Source: Macrolepiota albuminosa
Taxonomy: Eukaryota; Basidiomycota; Agaricomycetes; Agaricales; Agaricaceae
Length of the DNA stretch: 64,000 nucleotides
Assembly: GCA_027475525.1 (NCBI GenBank)
Contig: JAMWFC010000046.1
Coordinates: forward strand, 1,612,001 to 1,676,000
Direction of reading: 5' to 3'
This document shows, piece by piece, positions 55,700 through 64,000 of this stretch. The first letter of the stretch is position 1, and each line of letters begins with the position of its first letter. A program made the translations under genes and the position numbers. The notes under the pieces are model-generated. The model searched no databases. It was not told the origin of the DNA and was given only the letters and a program-made list of their open reading frames with translations.

Positions 55700-57260
55700 C
55701 CTGAAAATGTTCACGGTACAGTCATTATTGATGTACATGTGTCTGTCGGTCCTGTCTTATCATTCGCCTCCAACAATAGTATGTGGAAGAGGGACCCGAA
55801 AAGGTGGTCAAGAATACGGGCTGGGGAGTTGTAGGGTACCACCGACAGAAGTGTACGACGCCGAGCTGGTCGGACTAACGCAAGCTGTGACAGCAGCCAT
55901 AAGATACACGAGGAGACACGAACAGGTAGAACACATACACATTTTCGCTGACAACACGGCAGCGGTGACGTCGGTGTACGGACCAAAGCCAGCGCCGGGC
56001 CAGAGACAGATGATTAGAACCACTCACGAGGTAGATGAATTCCTGCAGGGTGACGACGAACGGACACTCAGCGTGGAGTGGTGCCCAGGACATAAGGACG
56101 TTGTGGGCAACGAACGCGCAGATGAAGAGGCAAAGATGGGGACGGAATTATGGGTGCAGGACTTCACAACGCTGACCAATGCAAAGAGGAGGACGAAAGA
56201 GGACGCTCTCAGGAGATGGAAGGAAGAATGGCAGAGAGCACCACCTGCGGGGGGCTTCACCGTTGCCAACAGGTTGTGCCCTAGATGGAAGCCAAGAGAA
56301 CACGTAGTCCACACACCCAGGGAGGTGTTCGGAAGGCTAACACAGTGTCGAACAAAGCATGCATTCATAGGTGAGTACTACGCTAAGTTTGTACCTAACG
56401 AACCAGTAGGATGCCCTTGCGGAGAACGGTTCCAAACGCGGGAACACATAATACAAGCATGCCCAAGATATGAGGAATACCGACACATATTAAGGGAAGC
56501 TGACGAGCGCTTGGAACTGGGGACATAATACAAGCATGCCCAAGATATGAGGAATACCGACACATATTAAGGGAAGCTGACGAGCGCTTGGAACTGGGGA
56601 ACTGCTGGGCACGAAGGAGGGACTCGAAGCCATGGCCAAGTTCCTGGAGAAGACAGGAGCATTCTCGAAGACGGGAAGAAGAAGATACCAAAAAGCGGCG
56701 CCTGCAATCGATGACGAAGAAAACGAGGAAGAGGAAGATAGTTGGTGGAGGCGGATGGAAGGGGAGGGAGGAGAACCTCCTGAGTTGGTTGAGGAGGTAC
56801 GAGATTAGGGAAGACGGGAGTAGGGATTGGACAAGGGGAGGTGGAGGCGATAGAGGTCAGGAGGGCAGAGAATGTAAGGACACAACGAAGCAGCGACGAC
56901 AAGGCCAAGCTGGGAACGCACACCGCGAGTAGTCACGGCGACTCGTGTACGCGCACACGACAGGTGGACACAAGAATCGACCAGGCCCACAGGGCCTCAC
57001 CACTAATCTTGACACCGCAGAATCCCCCCACACACGTCACACCAGGAGGAATACGCGACGCACCCCAGTACATCAGATAAGCTGCCAAAGACAATACGAA
57101 GAGAATTCTACATCACAACATTACGATACACGACCGCACATAGATAGTCCGCATCTAACGCACCAGGAGTAGGATACGCAGTAGAACCTACCCCCGCCTC
57201 TTAGCCCTGCATAGTGGCTTGCCGGCGGTATAATCACAACTCATTCATTCATTCATTCAT
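55700..57260 (+). mobile_element. 5'-truncated Tad-like LINE, RNase H and 3' end
   Basis: The plus-strand frame (to 56528) carries RNase H motifs (EVYDAELVGLTQAV, HIFADNTAAVTSVYG, LSVEWCPGHKDVVGNERADE) and a C-terminal zinc-type motif (CPCGERFQTREHIIQACPRY), then in another frame LLGTKEGLEAMAKFLEKTGA with an acidic tail ending near 56808. RNase H behind RT is typical of the Tad and I clades. Reverse transcriptase and endonuclease are missing. The 3' end is a short (TTCA)n or ATTC tail at 57239-57260. There are frameshifts near 55830 and 56540, and a 77-bp duplication at 56446-56599. Confidence 0.78.
56446..56599 (+). repeat. 77-bp duplication in LINE
   Basis: ACATAATACAAGCATGCCC... repeated exactly with period 77. 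It creates the TAA that ends the long RNase H frame at 56528. Confidence 0.93.
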
Positions 57261-57863
57261 CTTTAGCGACCACTTGTGCCTGGTCACTCATAGTTTTCAA
57301 GTGCATAGCAAATCCATTTTTGCATACACATCACAAAAGAGAGAAGCGCGTTTCAGCTATCTGGGCAGATGATTTATATGCCTGACGATGCATCAGAAGG
57401 AAAAAGCCACATTACAACTACCAAAGATGAGGAGGAACAGAAGCGCGTAGACCATTGCAATACTTCGCAGACGAAGAAATAGAAGATTTTATGAAAGAAA
57501 ACGGGCTACCCACGTTGTCCGGCCGACGCAGTCCGTCCTGGGTGCTGGATTGAGGTTGGAATCGGAATTGATATGAATTGCCATTGCCATGCATGGCATT
57601 GCTATTGCGATAATGATTGTGTAATTGTAAGTACGAATGAATGGATGTCGTGTATGTACAATTAAGGAGGGACAGAGCTCTATGGGTCCAAGATGAAACT
57701 GGGATCCAGGGTCTTGGAATACAGTAAATGATACAATGGAGCTGGGATTGAGAAAAAGTTTGAAAACCATCGATTTAACGAGGACAACAAGATGGACGGA
57801 CAGAAGGCATGAATGATTCAGCCTGAATGGGAAAATGAGTCTATGAGGGTAGAAAAAAGTACT
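57261..57863. other. Intergenic stretch, 3' flank of MAPK gene
   Basis: No gene seen. It probably holds the 3' UTR of the minus-strand MAPK gene. Confidence 0.5.
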
Positions 57864-59725
57864 TCATGCTGCCGCAGACACTGCGACATGATCTGGACCT
57901 GACAAGGCACCTTCGGGCGTAACACCAGACGCTGCAAACCCAGCGCCTTCACCTACTTGATGGAAATCTATACGGACGAGCCCAAAACATTTCAGCACAC
58001 CAGCATTCTCATCGATATAGACCATTTTTGGAGAACGTACCCAGAATCTCGCTATACATCATAACCTTCCAGGTATCCACGGGCAAATCCGCATCGTTGA
58101 AGCTCCAATCGAACTTTTCTTCTGCCACAGGTTCATCCGTAGGATCGTGGTACGGTGCTACGTACTCATGCGCAAGTGACTGCGTGGCATCTATTCGTTT
58201 CCTGGGGTCGAACACGAGCATCTTTTCAAGAAGGTCGAGTGCTAAAGAGCAGATCCGATAGCAGCGCCAGATATCAGTGAGACGTATCTTTCGTATCAAG
58301 GTCACACACACCATCGGCATCGTCCGTCCGAAGCTTTTGGCTAAAAGGCACACGTTCCCGCTTGGGAAGGCTTTGTACGAATCTGAGGGTCTGTGACGAA
58401 ATGGCCGCTCAGGGTGGAGATAAGGCATCCACGAACAACACACACGTTTTCACTGCAAATAGTCTCAATTACATCATCGGGTGGAGTGCCCAGCAACTCT
58501 GTTATGATGGAAAACTGGTTGACGTCTGCCGGAACAAATATGGGTTAATGAGCGCTTTGTGCAAATGAAGTTAAAGAGTTTGATAGCGCCGAACGTGGCT
58601 TGGAGTTGGAGGACAATGACGTACGGTCTTTCCCCGGAAACAGCGGTTTCCCCTCCAACATCTCCGCAAATATACACCCTGTGCTCCAGATGTCGACGGC
58701 GACATCATATTTTTGCCAAGTCAGCATAATTTCGGGGGCACGGTAGTAACGTGTCGACACATAGCCTGTCATTTGGGGGTCTTGAATTCGTGCGAGGCCA
58801 AAGTCACAAATCTGAACGAGGGAGAACGGTCAACAGATTGATCGATATAGCGCTGGTTAGGAGACGACAGACCCTAAGATCGCAATTTTCATTCACCAGT
58901 ATGTTGCTCGGTTTCTGGGAAAGATGAGATAAAGGAGCTTTGAATCGACAATAAAAACCACGCACAAGATCTCTGTGCACAACTCCTGCTGAATGAACGT
59001 ATTTAAGACCGCGCTGTATAATGGCATTTTTAGAAGATACAACGGAGCTACTGTGAAATTGACAAACGAGAATTTGATAAAGGAAATACTGGATGAACTG
59101 CTTCTCCAGAGGCCGCGAGGTTAGTAGACGATGGAGGTCGGTCCCCAGGAGTTCGGTGACAAAGTACCTAGAAGAAACGGGTCAGCATTAAAGAGTGAGA
59201 TCGAATGACGGACGAACATGTCCTCGAGCGGTGAGATAAAAACATCGCTTAGACTGATGATCTACGGGGTGTGCCTATTGTCAGATGACGCATAAGTTGG
59301 GAAAAGCGAGTGAAGGATGCCTGCATTTTCGTGTTGGATGTGTTTGAGTAGCTTGAGCTCGCGGTAGGTTCGTTTGGCTAAGACAGGCGTGCTGAACGGT
59401 TTCATGATCTTCTTAATCGCGACTGAGGCACCGTTGAGCTGGTCTTTTGCAGAACTAGATACAGGTCCGATACTCAATTCACCGGAATTTTTAACCGTGT
59501 GATTGCATACCAGACGAGCCCAAATGCGCCTAGGTCAAGGTCATCGAGGGTCAGTCGAAGATGATAGGGTGTGTAAATGAATGCTTACCCATTCCAACTG
59601 GCTGTAGATCAACATATCTAGTAGTCACCTAATGCAGTCGTTGTTAGACTCGCTCCGTGATGATCATGCCGGAAAGGCCCCACTTCAAACGATGTCCCGA
59701 AGATGCTGAGTTTGACGAAAGACAT
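57864..59725 (-). CDS. HOG1: HOG1/p38-type stress MAP kinase
   Basis: About 13 small exons and 12 short introns reconstruct a continuous MAPK of roughly 370 residues. It phosphorylates Ser/Thr targets in the osmotic and oxidative stress (HOG) pathway and shuttles to the nucleus. Visible parts are the start [14 protein letters not shown], the glycine loop [26 protein letters not shown] (ATP lysine), VVHRDLKPSN (about 58940-58983), ICDFGLARI, the activation loop [17 protein letters not shown] with TGY at 58761-58769, and a common-docking-type C-terminus ending near 57864. TGY rather than TEY separates it from ERK-like kinases. First exons are 59684-59725, 59589-59628, 59511-59529 and 59325-59454. 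The fourth intron (59262-59324) needs a GC donor (AAT|GCAGGC). KIC is RIC here (LRICDFG). No disabling change is seen. A TATATAAAG lies 45 bp upstream of the ATG (59767-59776). Confidence 0.92.
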
Positions 59726-60152
59726 GAAGAGGGAAGGATTGTTGTACTGCGGAAAACCAGTGGTATCTTTATATACAGGATGAGAGATTGGACTACCAGG
59801 CAGTACGTGGCTGTGAAATCTGAACCGCAATGAGCGAAGTAGAGGTAACGAGCTGTTTGATGCGGCGAGTCACGCTTTCAACTCGATCGCCCTCAAAGTA
59901 CTTGTTGTGAATGCCCCTTTTATATGGAACATCAATTTTCAACAACTTTTCTATGCGTTCGCATGATCTGATCATTCTCTGTGCCGCCATACGATTCCTT
60001 CAATCAACCTTCATTTAAGTAACTCACGGCTCCCAAGTCAGATGAGCTTTTGACACTTAGTGTGTGGGAAAAATGACGTCATTCTATAACCAACATTCTC
60101 GCGCGGACAAAAAATTAGAAACCAGATCAACGATCCCGCTGTCACCAACGCA

Positions 60153-61583
60153 ATGTCCTTCCTTCGTGCAGCCGTATCTCGCTCTATCGCAAGTCTTTGT
60201 CATTATCTGACTCCGTGTTATAACTAAGTCGATGTCTAGTTTACTGGCACACGGAGATATGCCTCCACGGCTCCAGCCGCAAAGAAGCCTTCCAGCGTCC
60301 CGCTTGTCCTCCTGGGCTGTGGTGTTGCTGGCCTCGCGGCATACATCTACCTCGACCGCGCTGGAAAGTATCACCATATTCAGGAAAAAAGTCCCTTCGA
60401 CCCCCAGAACTTTGTCGACTTTAAGCTCAAGAAGGTTATTCCCTATAATCACAACACATCCACGTTCGTACCCTTACTGTATTTCATCTGCTCACCGGAC
60501 TGATCTTGGACGCTAGGTTTGTGTTTGAAATCCCTAACAATGAAGCGTCTTTGTTGCCAGTAGCTTCTTGTTTGTTAGTCAAGGCGTCGGACCCAGAGGC
60601 GCTCAAAGACGCCAAGGGCAGGCCTGTCATCCGTCCTTACACTCCCATCTCTTCTCCAGACCACCAGGGTGAATTTTCGCTTCTCATCAAGAAATATGAG
60701 ACAGGCAATGCGTCGAAATATATCCACGAGCTGAAAGTATGTATCTCGGCGATTGTTTAAAACATACCCATTAAAATTTCCTTTGCATATCACAGGAAGG
60801 TGACACTTTATCGTTTAAGGGACCCATTTCCAAATTCCCTTACAAGGGTCCGTGTCATTTTGCATATCACAGGAAGGTGACACTTTATCGTTTAAGGGAC
60901 CCATTTCCAAATTCCCTTACAAGGGTCCGTGTCATCGTATCTTTGTTTAACTTCACCAAACGACCATCTCATTAGCCAACGAATTTGACGAAGTCGCCCT
61001 GATCGGTGGTGGAAGTGGAATGTAAGCCTTCCACCTCTCAACCAACTTCCACATTTCTCAACTTCTTCTATAACGTAGCACCCCCCTCTACCAAGTCATC
61101 ACACACGCCCTCTCTGACAACTCTAACAAAACCAAATTTAAGCTTCTCTTCTCAAACGTTACAGAGCAGGATATCCTTCTCCGCGAAGACCTTGACGCTT
61201 TGCAGAAGAAATACCCCAACACCCTGGACGTTGTATACCTCGTAGATAAGCCTGGACCGAACTGGACTGGTACGTCACTGGACTTGTTGTATTCAACCTA
61301 TATTTATGCTGGTAACCGTCCCACAGGACCCAGCGGTTTTATCAACTCGGAGATAATCAAGAAGCATGTTGCCCCTGCTTCACTTGGTGATAAAGTCAAG
61401 GTCTTCGTCTGTGGTACGCATCTATTTGTCTTCGAACTTGATGTGCATTGACAGATGGCCCCTTCAGGTCCTCCTGGTCAGGTCGCCGCTGTCGCTGGAA
61501 AGAAGGCCGGCATGAAACAGGGCGAACTCGGCGGTATCCTCAAGGAGCTCGGATATACTGAGGAACAAGTCTACAAATTCTAA
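60153..61583 (+). CDS. MCR1: NADH-cytochrome b5 reductase, mitochondrial type
   Basis: Flavoprotein that passes electrons from NADH to cytochrome b5 and related acceptors at the mitochondrial outer membrane or intermembrane space. Exons start at 60153-60188, 60240-60463 and 60517-60736; five further short exons follow, and the stop is TAA at 61581. The product is about 330 residues. A basic presequence ([20 protein letters not shown]) precedes one membrane segment ([20 protein letters not shown]). The FAD site is [15 protein letters not shown], and the NADH sites are [15 protein letters not shown] and VFVCGPPGQ. The C-terminus is EEQVYKF. The first intron uses a GC donor (ATC|GCAAGT). The 77-bp duplication at 60782 repeats the exon [17 protein letters not shown] with both its splice sites; read as assembled, it breaks the frame. 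Confidence 0.9.
60782..60935 (+). repeat. 77-bp duplication covering one MCR1 exon
   Basis: TTTGCATATCACAGGAAGGTG... through ...GGGTCCGTGTCA repeated exactly. The unit contains a 3' splice site, a 52-nt exon and a 5' splice site. Confidence 0.93.
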
Positions 61584-61605
61584 AGCATAGAAATAGATGG
61601 AGCTA

Positions 61606-61759
61606 GAGGACATATATCTAAGTTCGGATCTGATCGGCTCGAGTACGGATATTCAAAAAAATCCTGTTTGTAGATAGCTATGGAGGACATATATCTAAGT
61701 TCGGATCTGATCGGCTCGAGTACGGATATTCAAAAAAATCCTGTTTGTAGATAGCTATG
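61606..61759 (+). repeat. 77-bp duplication downstream of MCR1
   Basis: GAGGACATATATCTAAGTTCGG... repeated exactly, period 77, in the 3' UTR region just after the stop codon. Confidence 0.92.
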
Positions 61760-64000
61760 TCATACAAACTGGATCTCTTTTCAGGGTGACTATGTGCTTC
61801 GCCACTAATGCCTCATGTCCAAATCCATCCTGGCACCTCAAAGTACGTAAATGAGAAGAGTTATGACTTGCGAATGAAAAGATCGTAGATGTGACTATTC
61901 CTGCCGGGGATCTCCCCTGACCCCACGAACAGCTGGGGAAAGCGGGGGTTTTAGTGGGTGATGGGCTGATGACGAGAGGCAGTGTAGGATAGTTCCAGCC
62001 TTTAATCACACGTAGTGCGTAAAGACATTTCCTCGTGGAGACTCTCACTGGCAAACTGAGCTTGGTTTACATCCCAGGCACTTATCAAGCGGGCAGAGTA
62101 GAGGCGACTTTGGCGCCGGCTCCTCTGCCAATTACGCTAGTCAAAAATATAGATGTGACTATTTCAAACTGAGAAAGGCAGAATGATGTGGTTCTATCGT
62201 ATGATGCTCCTGATATACAGGGATTGAGTTCTTCATGGAGACAATCTTGGTCACTGATTTCACACTGCCATTCACCAGACGTTAGCGACACTTTGCGTCA
62301 GCAGGAGAAATTGAATTGAACGCTCCACCAACCTGAGGTTAATCAAACCCAAGTACTCTTTGAATATTGTGCTCATCTGACAGATCTCAAGTCAGCAAGT
62401 TTCTCAGTCGAAAAAATGGCCGAAAGCTTCAGATCAAAAGGAAGGAAGGTGGAAATGTAGAAACGGATATTGTGGTCTTTACAACATAACGTTGAACTGA
62501 TGACTTGATGTCGGGTACGACACCCATCGTCAATGGCCAGAATTGACATGATCGGGTTCTTGGCTTCTCGTTTCAAGCCAGGCCGGGGTTTTGGACTTGC
62601 TGGTCGATGATGAAGTGCTTACATGCTTTTCCGTTAACATATTCAGGATTGGTTTCAACGAGCTCAACGGCGACGTCTGCACACGATGTACTTGATGGGG
62701 ACGAAGGTAAGAGTGTATCATGTTGATGCTGATTCGTTGCTAAAATGAGCCACTATACGCTGAGATTGCCCCGGAAAGCTCCTGCAAAAACTTGTCCAGA
62801 AATTTCCCAAAATCTGGCCTCAAATCCGCAATAACAGACAACATATAGCCTAAAAAGGAAATTCTCATTTTTTCCTTGATTTCCTTGATTTTTTTTTATT
62901 AGAGGACAACTTTATGTACTGAACTACATACTATCTATTTAGATAGCTTTCCACCTGGAATTCAAATTTTGAGCAAGGGTGTCTTTGTTGGCGATGTGAT
63001 ATTGTGACGAGAGAAAATACCACAGCCACGATGCCAGGGCCAAAGTGGCCACTGACCGCTTTGCCATCGACTGCTTTGTTACACCGTACATATATTAACC
63101 ACCTACATACATCCAGTACCCTCAGTCCGTTGACACGATCTGAGGGTACGTTTTCTACGCTACCTACATACGAATACGCATACTGATCAGAATACCTAGA
63201 ATTAACTTACGTGTTATATTACTAGGTATTCACCAATAAAGTCCGTTGACACGATCTGAGGAATTAACTTACGTGTTATATTACTAGGTCCTCCGGGAAT
63301 TACAAGTGTGACTGTCTAGATTCTAACAGTCTTGGGCAAGAGATTTCGTGTTTTTGCCTCGTCTGGCATGTTGGGAAGCATTTAGATGAGGAATATCGAG
63401 GTCAACAAATTTACGAGCTATCATGCATGTAACACCTTGATATGTTGAACAGTACATCATTGAAATGACTCAGATGACTTGTAAAGAAGTCCTTATAAGT
63501 CAACCCGCCTTATCTCACGCTGGGCTAGCCGGCAAAGACACGTAGCCTCGGCTTACAATAAGTCATGGTCTAACGAATTACTTACAAATCTTTTCTTCTT
63601 CTTTTCCTTCACGCTCTTTCGAGACGTTTCCCGCTCTTCTAGTTTTCAACTGCTTTGTCAGTAGATTTTATCACCACAAATAGAGAACATGATCTTGTTC
63701 TGTTGGTCTTGTGTTACAGAAACTGTATGGCTTACAGTCAGTTGTATTTATTACATACCATGTGCTTTATGGGGTCGCAAACACAACTTTGGCCCATCTG
63801 ATGGCACTGGAATGAACTGTAGGGCAAAAGGCAGCAAGAAGGTTTAATATGCTTCTTGAGAGAGATAAAACAACACCCGCAAGGTGGGGAGGGGGATGAT
63901 GGTTGTTGTTGTTATTGTTTCCTTTGTGGAAAAGTGAAAAGAAAACCTGTTATGCCATTTCCGATGTGTCAAATTCTGGCAGAGAGTCTTTTGACAGAGA
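61760..64000. other. Right-edge stretch, mostly no recognisable gene
   Basis: Apart from the uncertain small gene at 62573-62844, I find no coding region. A poly-A/T tract (62880-62900) and a short duplication with internal deletion (63125-63228 versus 63241-63289) are present. Confidence 0.4.
62573..62844 (-). CDS. Possible small gene (67 residues, two exons)
   Basis: Exon 1 is 62759-62844 and exon 2 is 62573-62690, joined across a 68-nt intron (GTATAG...ATCAAG). This gives MLSVIADLRPDFGKFLDKFL, then a segment QELSGAISATSC and ADVAVELVETNPEYVNGKAC up to NPGLA. The composition is protein-like, and the two frames meet without stops. The donor is weak, and sequence upstream ends in TTTTTAG, so it may be the tail of a larger gene whose other exons I cannot find. 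No domain recognised. Confidence 0.3.

Noticed and set aside
59793..59990. Minus-strand ORF starting MAAQRMIRSCERIEKLLK, just upstream of HOG1.
   Set aside because: It lies in the promoter and 5' leader with TATA boxes and has no splice path into the kinase.
3184..61759. Evenly sized repeats might suggest a CRISPR array or satellite.
   Set aside because: The units are unrelated to each other and occur as single duplications at scattered places. Only the 77-bp period is shared.
63125..63289. Second copy of GTCCGTTGACACGATCTGAGG joined to AATTAACTTACGTG, as if a deletion variant had been added in tandem.
   Set aside because: Period is not 77 and the unit is short. It could be a local duplication or an assembly bubble, and no function can be argued.

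Overview
The window comes from a filamentous basidiomycete, most likely an agaricomycete. Host genes have many introns of about 48-60 nt. HOG1-type MAPK, mitochondrial cytochrome b5 reductase, F-box and C2H2 genes are fungal in type, and LTR retroelements of two chromovirus families plus Ty1/copia are abundant. I cannot name a species from the sequence.

The first half (1-40005) is mostly mobile DNA. Positions 1-20003 form a nest. A gypsy-2 element (+) is interrupted by an old gypsy-1 copy (-). That copy is split by a nearly complete 13.1-kb gypsy-1 element (2776-15905, TSD GTGAC), and the 5' LTR of this element carries a further solo LTR (14709-15731). Then follow an unrecognised decayed ORF (20182-21063), a small unique island with an APH-like kinase gene (22771-23676) and a two-exon hypothetical gene (23857-24430), a gypsy-1 fragment (24616-26048), a 5'-truncated gypsy-2 with its 3' LTR (26049-29613), an AT-rich gene-free tract (29614-33450), and a full-length but dead copia element (33451-40005). 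The copia element contains two solo LTRs.

The second half (40006-64000) is mostly genic. It holds two paralogous four-exon F-box genes (40247-42300 and 49702-51853), a PIF/Harbinger-like transposase relic with a probable partner gene (42991-45433), a basic hypothetical protein, an eight-finger C2H2 gene, a palindrome carrying two convergent intron-containing tRNA-Thr genes, a trypsin-like protein with a frameshift, a Tad-like LINE 3' end, the HOG1-type MAPK gene (57864-59725) and an MCR1-like NADH-cytochrome b5 reductase gene (60153-61583).

Two results matter most. (1) The gypsy-1 chromovirus has a large extra coding region (about 3.6 kb, 3058-6658) between the chromodomain and the 3' LTR, where retroviruses carry env. 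Part of it also survives in a diverged second copy. (2) The sequence contains 24 tandem duplications, all with a period of exactly 77 bp, in transposons, exons and introns alike. This looks like unmerged k-mer overlap from a de Bruijn assembly (k=77). At least one host gene is repaired by collapsing it, so many apparent frameshifts here may be artefacts.
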